From: JBPCOB01 sp051000715
GTDB taxonomy: Bacteria; Actinomycetota; Actinomycetes; JALYNC01
Length of the DNA stretch: 6,464 nt
Assembly (NCBI GenBank): GCA_051000715.1
Contig: JBPCOB010000044.1
Coordinates: forward strand, 1-6,464
Direction: 5' to 3'
Shown here: positions 1-5,287 of the stretch, in pieces
How the letters are laid out: each line of letters opens with the position of its first letter
How positions within the stretch are numbered: position 1 is the first letter of the stretch
The notes under the pieces: generated by a model
Seen by the model: only the letters and a program-made list of their open reading frames with translations
Database searches by the model: none
Told to the model about the DNA's origin: nothing
Made by a program: the position numbers and the translations under genes

Positions 1-139
1 CCGGTCGCCAGACCCTGTCCGGCACGCCGTAGAGCTCCTCCCGGGAGCGGAGCTGGTCGAGCCACTCCTCGCAGCGGGCGGGAAAGTCAGCCGGCCGCGG
101 CGAATTGGCCAGGCGGATGCGCTCCTGGGCGCTCAGCAC
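1..139 (-). CDS. Small unrecognised ORF of the mobile element, C-terminus cut off by the window edge
   Basis: Third small gene after the excisionase, read from a GTG at 139-137 off the left edge, so only the first 46 codons are visible. The start overlaps the stop of the preceding 44-aa ORF by 7 nt, and no ribosome binding site is obvious, so translational coupling is the likely way it is read. The visible part is charged and soluble: an Arg-rich start, a helix-like stretch around residues 21-38 (key residues Arg22, Cys23, Glu24, Glu25, Trp26, Leu27) and a Tyr-Gly-Val-Pro segment near residues 37-40. I recognise no family. Its reality rests on the gap-free chain of overlapping ORFs and the element context. 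A competing explanation is a chance open frame in high-GC DNA. Confidence 0.45.
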   Translation of the reverse strand, partial: MLSAQERIRLANSPRPADFPARCEEWLDQLRSREELYGVPDRVWRP

Positions 140-267
140 GCCGCCGCCAGGTCGCCGCGGGCACGAAGGGCGTGGGATGCCAGCCGGCCAGGCAGCGGCG
201 CCATCCGCCAGGCGGCCTCGACCCGGCGGGCGGTCATCGACTGCGGACGGCCGGGCGCGCTGGTCAC
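133..267 (-). CDS. 44-aa basic hypothetical protein in the excisionase operon
   Basis: GTG start at 267-265 sharing a GTGA overlap with the stop of the upstream 24-aa ORF; TGA stop at 135-133. The product has 44 residues, is rich in Arg and Ala (about eight Arg), has no membrane segment, and its middle (residues 11-40) could form an amphipathic helix. I recognise no family. An ATG also exists in frame at residue 11, so a shorter product is possible. It sits between two other tiny ORFs with no intergenic space, the arrangement of small genes common in actinomycete integrative elements. Function unknown; no DNA-binding motif can be named with confidence. Confidence 0.4.
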   Translation of the reverse strand: MTSAPGRPQSMTARRVEAAWRMAPLPGRLASHALRARGDLAAAC

Positions 268-338
268 TCCACGCGCGGCGAGCACCTGCCGGCACGACAC
301 GCCGGGCAGCTCGGGTCGGCGTGCTCGCAGACGATCAC
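264..338 (-). CDS. 24-aa cysteine-rich micropeptide, possible zinc-binding
   Basis: GTG at 338-336 overlaps the excisionase stop as GTGA; its own stop (266-264) forms the same overlap with the next ORF. In 24 residues it places Cys4, His6, Cys11, Cys14 and Cys19, a CxH-x4-CxxC-x4-C arrangement that resembles a minimal zinc-binding knuckle. The tail after Cys19 is short and ends in Val-Glu. No ribosome binding site of its own is clear, so reinitiation after the excisionase would be required. Gene finders would normally miss a GTG-started ORF of this size. The metal-binding idea is inference from the ligand spacing alone, and chance cannot be excluded. Confidence 0.45.
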   Translation of the reverse strand: MIVCEHADPSCPACRAGRCSPRVE

Positions 339-526
339 CGGGCGACCGGCTTCGGGTCGGACTGTCGCTCGAGCCAGGCTTCGACGTCTCGCGATCGCCA
401 GCGGACGTATCTGCCGACCCGTATTCCGCGCGGCCCGGAGTCGCAGCTACGCCACTTGTAGATCGTCCTTTCGGGCACCCCGAGGTACGTGGCGACCTCG
501 GGCAAGGTCATCAGCCGCTCAACCAC
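335..526 (-). CDS. xis: Excisionase-type MerR-like helix-turn-helix protein
   Basis: A 63-aa small DNA-binding protein of the excisionase/HTH_17 type, which in integrative elements binds near the attachment sites and steers the integrase towards excision. The winged-helix signature is clear: residues 6-16 start the first helix (Met-Thr-Leu-Pro-Glu-Val-Ala-Tyr-Leu-Gly), Val17-Pro18 and Arg20-Tyr23-Lys24-Trp25 form the recognition helix, and residues 34-45 (Gly-Ile-Arg-Val-Gly-Arg...Arg-Trp) make the wing, followed by Val48-Glu-Ala-Trp-Leu. I chose the GTG at 526 because a GGGAG ribosome binding site (538-534) lies 7 nt before it; an in-frame ATG at 511 is the alternative. It is divergent from the regulator-integrase pair and heads a chain of tiny overlapping ORFs. 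The family is solid; its role as this element's excisionase is inferred from context. Confidence 0.85.
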   Translation of the reverse strand: MVERLMTLPEVATYLGVPERTIYKWRSCDSGPRGIRVGRYVRWRSRDVEAWLERQSDPKPVAR

Positions 527-625
527 GGTTGCGCTCCCGCGTTGCAGTCTGCGCTCTCTCAGCGCCTACCGAGAGTGTGCACCGTCGGCTTGTGTTTTCG
601 CAACCTTACGTGAGACTGTGCTCTC
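527..625. promoter_or_regulatory. Divergent control region between xis and the xre-int pair
   Basis: This 99-bp gap must hold the promoters of both element operons. Rightward: TTGTGT (590-595), 18-bp spacer, GACTGT (614-619), then 6 nt to the ATG at 626. With no ribosome binding site, this fits a leaderless xre transcript. Leftward: TAAGGT on the minus strand (608-603) is a TAnnnT -10 candidate giving a leader of about 70 nt before xis, though its -35 is poor. Repeated elements are GAGAGTGTGC (571-580) and GAGACTGTGC (612-621), 9 of 10 identical, with an imperfect inverted partner GCGCTCTCTC (551-560). They are candidate operators for the XRE protein. The AT content is visibly higher at 585-625 than around it. 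Promoter hexamers are pattern matches only. Confidence 0.4.
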
Positions 626-1207
626 ATGACGCAACCGCTAGAGCCAACGTCACCGGGACAGACCATCGCCGCGCGCCTGCAGGCGGTCCGTAAGGCCCGA
701 GGCTGGTCGGCCCGGGAGGTCGCCGAGCGGTGCGCCAGGGCCGGTATGCCGGAGTTGGACCGCTCGACCATCGCCAACATCGAGCTCGGCCGCCGGCGGC
801 GGATCGGGGTGGACGAGTGGCTGGTGCTCGCCTACGTCCTCGGCGTGGCTCCGGTGCACCTGCTGGTGCCGTTGGAGGAGGGGTTCTACGCCTTCACGCC
901 CGACGTCGTCAGCAGCTCCGGCCCGGTGCGGCAGTGGGTCCGTGGGAACTACCCGATGGTGCCCTTCACCAACGGCGCGCTAGAGATGCAAGCCGACCGG
1001 GATAGCTACCGGGCCCAAGTCCCCGGCGACGAATGGGTGCCACCGCCGGAGCCGACTACGGAGGAGCAGGAGGCCCGTCGCCGGCAGATGTGGCAGGGGT
1101 TCCGGGCAGCGCAGGAGGCCGGCCTGGTGCAGATCACCTACGACGAGGAACGCAACCTGGCAACGGTCACACCGATCCCGGAGGGGTCCGACGATGGCTC
1201 ACGTTGA
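626..1207 (+). CDS. XRE-family helix-turn-helix regulator preceding the integrase
   Basis: 193-aa protein with an N-terminal Cro/C1-type HTH domain at about residues 12-80: Ile14-Arg17-Leu18, a Gly26-Trp27-Ser28 turn, Glu31-Val-Ala, then Ser47-Thr-Ile-Ala-Asn-Ile-Glu-Leu-Gly as recognition helix and a Leu-Ala-Leu-Gly-Val-type end (66-75). The rest (81-193) is unlike the N-terminus and not recognised; Pro/Glu-rich residues 136-150 look like a linker. Proteins of this kind commonly sit directly before tyrosine integrases in actinobacterial elements and probably control excision or transfer genes; that role is inference. Its 3' end overlaps the integrase start by 14 bp, so the two are cotranscribed. 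No ribosome binding site precedes the ATG, and a -10-like hexamer ends 6 nt upstream, which suggests a leaderless message. Confidence 0.85.
   Translation: MTQPLEPTSPGQTIAARLQAVRKARGWSAREVAERCARAGMPELDRSTIANIELGRRRRIGVDEWLVLAYVLGVAPVHLLVPLEEGFYAFTPDVVSSSGPVRQWVRGNYPMVPFTNGALEMQADRDSYRAQVPGDEWVPPPEPTTEEQEARRRQMWQGFRAAQEAGLVQITYDEERNLATVTPIPEGSDDGSR
1180..1186 (+). promoter_or_regulatory. Ribosome binding site for the integrase
   Basis: GGAGGGG at 1180-1186 lies 7 nt before the ATG at 1194, inside the end of the xre gene. It fixes the integrase start and shows that the integrase can be initiated independently of xre translation. Confidence 0.75.
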
Positions 1208-2336
1208 GAAACACCGCCGAACCCGTCCGGGCAAGCCGGACCTCATCACCTGGCGGGCACGGTACGTCGACCCGGCCGGCCGGGAGCGGGCGCGGACCTT
1301 CCCGCGCCGGGTAGACGCCGAGCGGTTCATCGCCACCGTCGAGGCGGACAAGATCCGGGGGGTCTACCTGGACCCGGACGCCGGCAGGGTCACCCTGACG
1401 GCCTTCGCGGAGCAGTGGCTCGCCGCACAGACCTTCGATGAGTCGACCCGCGAGGCCGTCGCCAGCCGGCTGCGCGTCTACGTCCTGCCGACGTTCGGGC
1501 CGAGTGAGCTGCGGGCCATCCGGCCCAGCGAGGTACAGGCATGGCTCCGCGGGCGTCAGCAGTCCCTCGCGCCGTCGTACGTCCGCGTGTTGCTGGCGAA
1601 CCTGAGCGCCGTACTGAGCGCCGCGGTGGAGGACGGGCTCATCACCCGCAATCCCTGCTCGACCCGCGCCGTACGGGCGCCACGAGCGCCGCAGGGCCGG
1701 CTCGTACCGTGGACGGTCGAGCGGGTAAAGACGGTCACCGCGGCCCTCCCGGACCGCTACCGCACCCTGCCAATCGTCGCGGCCGGGTGCGGGTTGAGGC
1801 AGGGCGAGGTTTTCGGGCTGCGCGTGCAGGACGTGGACTTCCTCCGTCGCAAGCTCCGGGTCGAGCAGCAGGTCAAGATCGTGGGAAGCCGGATCGTCCT
1901 CGGGCTGCCCAAGGGCAGCAAGACCCGCGAGGTTCCGCTGCCCGATGTCGTCGCCGTCGCACTGGCCGAGCACCTGCGCCAGTACCCGGCGGGGGAGGAC
2001 GGGCTGATCTTCACCAGCCGGCAGGGCAAGCCGTTGGACCGGAACTACATCAACTCCCACATCTGGAAGCCGGCACTCAAGAGGTCCGGCGTCGAGCCGA
2101 CCCGCGACAACGGAATGCACGCCCTACGGCACTACTTCGCCTCGGTGCTGCTCGACGCGGGGGAGTCCATCAAGGCCGTCGCGGAGTACCTCGGGCACAC
2201 CGATCCCGGGTTCACCCTCCGGGTCTACACGCACCTGCTGCCGGCCAGCGAGGACCGGGCGCGGCGCGCCGTTGACGCGGCCTTGGGCGAAGCTGGGACG
2301 GACCCGAGACGGACCCGAGACGCCGTAGAGCGGTAA
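1194..2336 (+). CDS. int: Tyrosine site-specific recombinase (integrase) of the integrated element
   Basis: 380-aa phage-type integrase that cuts and rejoins element and chromosome at attachment sites. The order is: N-terminal arm-binding region with a Trp-Arg-Ala-Arg-Tyr strand (residues 20-24) and a DAERF stretch (41-45); SAM-like core-binding domain about 65-155; catalytic domain about 170-360. All catalytic residues are visible: Arg202 in GLRQGE, the hairpin lysine at Lys240 or Lys243, His309-x-x-Arg312 in HALRH, His335 in YLGH, and the nucleophile Tyr345 in VYTHL. Length is typical of actinomycete integrative-element integrases, so it appears intact and probably active. Start ATG 1194 has a good ribosome binding site and overlaps xre by 14 bp. 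The last 16 residues are Arg/Asp-rich and encoded by 11-bp tandem repeats. The stop lies 25 bp from the glnA stop on the other strand. Confidence 0.95.
   Translation: MAHVEKHRRTRPGKPDLITWRARYVDPAGRERARTFPRRVDAERFIATVEADKIRGVYLDPDAGRVTLTAFAEQWLAAQTFDESTREAVASRLRVYVLPTFGPSELRAIRPSEVQAWLRGRQQSLAPSYVRVLLANLSAVLSAAVEDGLITRNPCSTRAVRAPRAPQGRLVPWTVERVKTVTAALPDRYRTLPIVAAGCGLRQGEVFGLRVQDVDFLRRKLRVEQQVKIVGSRIVLGLPKGSKTREVPLPDVVAVALAEHLRQYPAGEDGLIFTSRQGKPLDRNYINSHIWKPALKRSGVEPTRDNGMHALRHYFASVLLDAGESIKAVAEYLGHTDPGFTLRVYTHLLPASEDRARRAVDAALGEAGTDPRRTRDAVER
2297..2322 (+). repeat. 11-bp tandem direct repeat at the 3' end of int
   Basis: GACGGACCCGA occurs at 2297-2307 and 2308-2318 exactly, followed by a partial third GACG (2319-2322). 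It encodes the Asp-Pro-Arg-Arg-Thr-Arg-Asp tail of the integrase, beyond the catalytic domain. Direct repeats next to an attachment core are typical arm-type integrase or excisionase binding sites, so it may be a DNA site laid over dispensable coding sequence; that function is inferred. Confidence 0.65.
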
Positions 2337-2364
2337 AGCCGCAGGTCAGCGCGGTATGGGCTCA
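2323..2364. other. Candidate attachment-site junction between the mobile element and glnA
   Basis: Integrases of integrative elements usually lie within tens of bp of the attachment core. Here the region to the right of int is only 25 bp before a core chromosomal gene, and no tRNA is visible. The stretch holds GCGGTA twice (2330-2335 and 2351-2356) and CCGC at 2339-2342 that could pair with either GCGG, a plausible core arrangement but far too short to prove it. The glnA C-terminus is intact, so integration either falls after its stop or restores it. The partner repeat should lie beyond the left edge; no copy of this stretch is visible at positions 1-600. Confidence 0.35.
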
Positions 2365-3798
2365 GATGTCGTAGTAGAGGGCGAACTCGTGAGGGTGCGG
2401 GCGCAGCCTTACGGCGTCGACCTCGTGAGTTCGCTTGTAGTCGACCCAGGTTTCGATCACGTCTGGGGTGAAGACGCCGCCCTCGAGCAGCCACTCGTGG
2501 TCGGCCTCCAGGGCGTCGAGCACCGCCTCCAGGGACCCCGGCACCTGCGGTACGGCGCCGAGCTCGTCCGGCGGCAGCTCGTAGAGGTCCTTGTCGACCG
2601 GCTCCGGCGGCTCGATCTTGTTCCGTACGCCGTCTAGCCCGGCCATCAGCATCGCCGCGAAGGCGAGGTAGGGGTTGCAGGACGGGTCGGGCACCCGGAA
2701 CTCGATCCGCTTGGCCTTCGGATTGGCTCCGGTGATCGGGATCCGGCAACAGGCCGAGCGGTTGCGCTGGGAGTAGACCAGGTTGACCGGCGCCTCGTAG
2801 CCGGGCACCAGCCGCCGGTAGGAGTTCGTCGTCGGGTTGGTGAAGGCCAGCAGCGCCGGGGCGTGCCGCAGCAGACCGCCGATGTAGTAGCGAGCGGTGT
2901 CGGACAGCCCGGCGTACCCGAGCTCGTCGTAGAACAGCGGCGTGCCCTCCCTCCACAGCGACTGGTGGCAGTGCATGCCGGAGCCGTTGTCGCCGAAGAT
3001 CGGCTTGGGCATGAAGGTGACGGTTCGGCCGGCGGCCCGGGCGGCGTTCTTGACGACGTACTTGAACAGCATGAGATTGTCGGCGGTCTTGAGCAGCGTG
3101 CCGAAGCGGAAGTCGATCTCGGCCTGGCCGGCGGTGCCAACCTCGTGGTGCTGCATCTCGACCTCGATGCCGGCCTCGATCAGCTTGCGCACCATCTCCG
3201 AGCGCAGGTCGGTGTGGTGGTCGGTGGGGGAGACCGGGAAGTAGCCGCCCTTGTAGCGCGGCTTGTAGCCGAGGTTGGCCGAGCTTGGGCCGAAGCGTTC
3301 CGGCTGGCCGGTGTTCCAGGCCGCCTCGACCGAGTCGATGTAGTGGTAGGACGAGCTTGGGGTGGTGTCGTAGCGGATCTCGTCGAAGATGTAGAACTCG
3401 GCCTCGGGCCCGAAGTAGGCCGTGTCGGCGATGCCCGTGCCGGTCAGGTAGAGCTCGGCCTTGCGGGCAATGTTGCGGGGGTCGCGGGTGTAGGCCTCGC
3501 CGGTGAGTGGGTCGTGGATGAAGAAGTTGATATTGAGCGTGGGATGCTGGCGGAACGGGTCCATGACCGCCGTCGTCGGGTCCGGGAGGAGCAGCATGTC
3601 CGACTCGTGGATCTGCTGGAAGCCCCGGATCGACGAGCCGTCGAACATCAGCCCGTCAGTGAAGACCGCGGCACCGAAGTTCTCCGCGGGGAACGTGAAG
3701 TGCTGCATGACGCCCGGTAGGTCACAGAAGCGAACGTCGACGAACTGCACCTCGTGATCCCGGATGTAGCCGAGCACCTCGTCCGGGCTGGTGAACAA
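2362..3798 (-). CDS. glnA: Glutamine synthetase type I, adenylylation-regulated form
   Basis: 478-aa cytosolic enzyme that joins ammonia to glutamate with ATP to make glutamine; the family forms dodecamers. The length equals M. tuberculosis GlnA1. Landmarks: DVRFCDLPG (21-29), the DGSS loop with Asp53, metal ligands Glu132 and Glu134 in GPEAEF, Glu219 and Glu227, His276 in the GSGMHCH loop, Arg329 and the flap Glu335 in PGYEAP, ATP/phosphate residues in RNRSA (345-349), Glu366 and Arg368 in RIEFRVP, and Tyr406 in LYELPP, the tyrosine adenylylated by GlnE in this class. The end is the normal ALYYD-type terminus. The start is TTG behind a GGAGGAGGAG ribosome binding site. It is divergent from the RDD gene and convergent with int. 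The glnE gene that follows glnA in mycobacteria is not next to it here. Confidence 0.97.
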   Translation of the reverse strand: MFTSPDEVLGYIRDHEVQFVDVRFCDLPGVMQHFTFPAENFGAAVFTDGLMFDGSSIRGFQQIHESDMLLLPDPTTAVMDPFRQHPTLNINFFIHDPLTGEAYTRDPRNIARKAELYLTGTGIADTAYFGPEAEFYIFDEIRYDTTPSSSYHYIDSVEAAWNTGQPERFGPSSANLGYKPRYKGGYFPVSPTDHHTDLRSEMVRKLIEAGIEVEMQHHEVGTAGQAEIDFRFGTLLKTADNLMLFKYVVKNAARAAGRTVTFMPKPIFGDNGSGMHCHQSLWREGTPLFYDELGYAGLSDTARYYIGGLLRHAPALLAFTNPTTNSYRRLVPGYEAPVNLVYSQRNRSACCRIPITGANPKAKRIEFRVPDPSCNPYLAFAAMLMAGLDGVRNKIEPPEPVDKDLYELPPDELGAVPQVPGSLEAVLDALEADHEWLLEGGVFTPDVIETWVDYKRTHEVDAVRLRPHPHEFALYYDI

Positions 3799-3802
3799 CT
3801 GG

Positions 3803-3812
3803 CTCCTCCTCC
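3803..3812 (-). promoter_or_regulatory. Ribosome binding site that supports the TTG start of glnA
   Basis: On the minus strand GGAGGAGGAG ends 4 nt before TTG (3798-3796); an AGGAGG core lies at normal distance. No ATG or GTG in frame nearby gives the conserved N-terminus, so the rare TTG is the likely start. The strong site would compensate for the weak codon. Confidence 0.8.
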
Positions 3813-3869
3813 GTGTGCCGATGCCGCGCCCAGCGCCGCCGGCGTCGGAGGGGAAGAGCCGGCGCCTCT

Positions 3870-3875
3870 ACGGTA
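3870..3875 (-). promoter_or_regulatory. Possible -10 element of glnA
   Basis: TACCGT on the minus strand (3875-3870) fits the actinobacterial TAnnnT pattern and would give a leader of roughly 65 nt before the TTG start. No good -35 is seen at 16-18 bp (the best nearby TTGCGA and TTGCGC are at wrong spacing). I see no clear GlnR box (GTnAC-n6-GAAAC) in the divergent gap, but I checked by eye only. Confidence 0.35.
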
Positions 3876-3913
3876 GCGGTTGGTCCGGGCGCAACGCTCG
3901 CAACCACTCCGGT

Positions 3914-3930
3914 GCCACGGCTACCGTGGC
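3914..3930. promoter_or_regulatory. 17-bp perfect palindrome overlapping the RDD gene -10
   Basis: GCCACGG (3914-3920), spacer CTA, CCGTGGC (3924-3930): seven perfect base pairs around a 3-nt centre. The plus-strand hexamer TACCGT (3922-3927) sits within it and ends 6 nt before the GTG at 3934. It also lies upstream of the likely glnA promoter. It could be an operator for a dimeric repressor controlling one or both divergent genes. In 70% GC DNA a 7-bp arm is not rare, so confidence is moderate. Confidence 0.45.
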
Positions 3931-3933
3931 CAG

Positions 3934-4410
3934 GTGGGCAGGTGGACCGGTTCGTGGCTGTCCGGGCCGGCGTCCGCGGCGGTCGGCTCACTCAAGGCGG
4001 CCGACGGGCACCCGGGCGAGCGGCTGGGACTGCCGCGCACGGGGCCGGGCTCGGCCGTGGGATTCGGCCGCCGGCTGGCCGGCTTTCTCGTCGACAGCGT
4101 GATCGCGAACCTGCTGGTCGGCCTGGTCTATCTCGGCGGACTTCACCCCGGCCCGGGCTTACGGGGTGAGCTGGTGGTCGCCGGCTTTCTGCTGCAGGAG
4201 CTGGTCCTGATCTCCGCGGCCGGGGCCACCATCGGCATGCGCATGGCGGGCGTGCGGGTGGTGCGGGCTGCCGACGGCGGGCCTCCGGGCGTCGCGATGG
4301 TGGCGCTGCGGACGGCGCTGCTCGCCCTGCTGGTCCCCGCCGTCATCTGGGACTCCGACGGTCGCGGCATGCACGACCGGGCATCGGGGACGATCGTCGT
4401 ACGAGCCTGA
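3934..4410 (+). CDS. RDD-family small integral membrane protein
   Basis: 158 aa from the GTG at 3934; a TTG at 3880 in the same frame would add 18 residues. I prefer 3934 because relatives start shortly before a conserved GSWLSGP segment, here residues 6-12, and a -10-like TACCGT ends 6 nt upstream. The RDD signature is the paired Arg46-Arg47 followed by Asp54 in GRRLAGFLVD, with a second acidic cluster DSDGRG-H-D at 140-148. Three hydrophobic spans are at about 49-70, 79-100 and 122-139. The motif Thr99-Ile-Gly-Met-Arg-Met-Ala-Gly is the usual family loop. Location is the plasma membrane; the molecular function is not established, though some distant RDD proteins are linked to ion or solute exchange. 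It is divergent from glnA and 8 bp short of the convergent DUF4191 gene, as a conserved neighbour of both. Confidence 0.85.
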   Translation: MGRWTGSWLSGPASAAVGSLKAADGHPGERLGLPRTGPGSAVGFGRRLAGFLVDSVIANLLVGLVYLGGLHPGPGLRGELVVAGFLLQELVLISAAGATIGMRMAGVRVVRAADGGPPGVAMVALRTALLALLVPAVIWDSDGRGMHDRASGTIVVRA

Positions 4411-4418
4411 ACGCCGCC

Positions 4419-5138
4419 TTACCGCATCTTGCCGCGGGGAATCTTGCCGCTATTGGGCAGCGGCCCCTTCGGGATCGGCACCGTGGCCCCGCCAAGCGCG
4501 CGCATCCGCGCCTCGAGCGCGTTGACCTGGGCCGGCTTGAGGTTGCGCGGCATCTTGGCGAGATGGGTCTGCAGCTTGCGCAGCGGCACCTGGCCGTCCT
4601 CGTCGCCGGCCTGCACCTCGTACACCGGCGTCTCGGCGGCGACCCGGCCGACCTTCTTGCGCTCTTGACTCATCAGCGATGCCACCCGGACTGGCGAACC
4701 CTCACCGACCAGCACGATCCCGGGCCGCCCGACCACCCGGTGGACCAGGTCGCGGCCGCGCGGGTTGACCGCGACGACCGGGGTGACCCGCCAGTTGCCC
4801 CGCATCGACTGCAGTACGGCGGCCGCCGCACCCGGCTGCCCCTCGATCTGCGTGAAAGCCGCGGCGGACGCCCGCCGGCCGAAGACGATGGTGGCCGCCA
4901 TGAGCGACAGCAGCACACCGATGACGGAGAAGTAGATCGGGTGGTGCAGCAGGATCCCGAGCAGGACGAAGGCGGCGAGGACCGCGACCGTCGCGCCGAG
5001 CACCAGCGGCAGCATCTTCGGGTCGTTCTTGCGGGTCAGCTGGAAAGCTGCTCGCACCTGGGCGGCCCGACCGGCGGAGCGGCCGGATCCGCCCGCGCCG
5101 CGGCGCGCGGACCGGCGAAGACTTATGCGGCGTGCCAC
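4419..5138 (-). CDS. DUF4191 family membrane protein (Rv2219-like)
   Basis: 239-aa protein matching the remembered pattern of M. tuberculosis Rv2219, the gene after lipA. It has a basic Arg/Ser/Gly-rich cytoplasmic N-terminus (1-40), two hydrophobic helices (about 43-63 and 67-86) separated by a short loop with His65-His66-Pro67, then a soluble domain with FGRRA (86-90), the family stretch EGQPGAAA (99-106), RGNWRVTP (113-120), VHRVVGRPGIVLVGEG (132-147), and a Lys/Pro-rich tail ending KGPLPNSGKIPRGK. Function is unknown. Start is the GTG at 5138; TATCCT on the minus strand ends 6 nt before it, with no ribosome binding site, so a leaderless message is likely. It lies 149 bp after lipA in the same direction, with its own promoter, and converges on the RDD gene with no visible terminator between. 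Confidence 0.9.
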   Translation of the reverse strand: MARRISLRRSARRGAGGSGRSAGRAAQVRAAFQLTRKNDPKMLPLVLGATVAVLAAFVLLGILLHHPIYFSVIGVLLSLMAATIVFGRRASAAAFTQIEGQPGAAAAVLQSMRGNWRVTPVVAVNPRGRDLVHRVVGRPGIVLVGEGSPVRVASLMSQERKKVGRVAAETPVYEVQAGDEDGQVPLRKLQTHLAKMPRNLKPAQVNALEARMRALGGATVPIPKGPLPNSGKIPRGKMR

Positions 5139-5144
5139 CGCGCC

Positions 5145-5174
5145 AGGATAGGCAGCCCCGTGACACCGAGTCGG
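5145..5174 (-). promoter_or_regulatory. Promoter candidate of the DUF4191 gene, leaderless geometry
   Basis: On the minus strand CCGACT (5174-5169), 18-bp spacer, TATCCT (5150-5145), 6 nt, then GTG at 5138. The -10 fits TAnnnT well; the -35 matches only the last four bases of TTGACT. The distance puts the transcription start at or next to the G of the start codon. Confidence 0.5.
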
Positions 5175-5287
5175 ACCACCGGTGCCCGTCGAGCACTGCG
5201 CGATCAGTCATTGGTCCGTGTGCCCGCATGAATCGGAGCCGTGGGCGAGTAGACGGCACAACGATCGATCCAAACTCGGCGCGCGGG

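Noticed and set aside
1167..2120. Long open frame of 317 codons antisense to int
   Set aside because: Int on the other strand has full catalytic motifs; the antisense product has no recognisable domain and a composition typical of mirrored high-GC coding sequence.
2330..2354. Hairpin GCGG/CCGC after int as a terminator
   Set aside because: Only four base pairs, overlaps the int stop codon and has no T-run on either strand.
2280..2420. tRNA gene as integration target
   Set aside because: No T-loop (GGTTCGAATCC-like) sequence or acceptor pairing on either strand near the int end.
2225..2956. 243-codon minus-strand frame overlapping the ends of int and glnA
   Set aside because: Frame-shifted reading of glnA running into int antisense; Arg-rich with no domain.
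2863..3720. 285-codon open frame antisense to glnA
   Set aside because: It is the complement of strongly conserved glnA codons; Val/Gly/Glu-rich low-information translation, no start signals.
3880..3933. Upstream TTG start giving a 176-aa RDD protein
   Set aside because: The extra 18 residues are Arg/Gly/Cys-rich and would place the start upstream of the likely transcription start; the GTG at 3934 matches the position expected from relatives.
5172..5218. Inverted repeat CGGACCA / TGGTCCG in the lipA-DUF4191 gap as a terminator or riboswitch
   Set aside because: Seven-bp arms with a 33-nt loop and no T-run; it also overlaps the likely DUF4191 -35. Probably chance.
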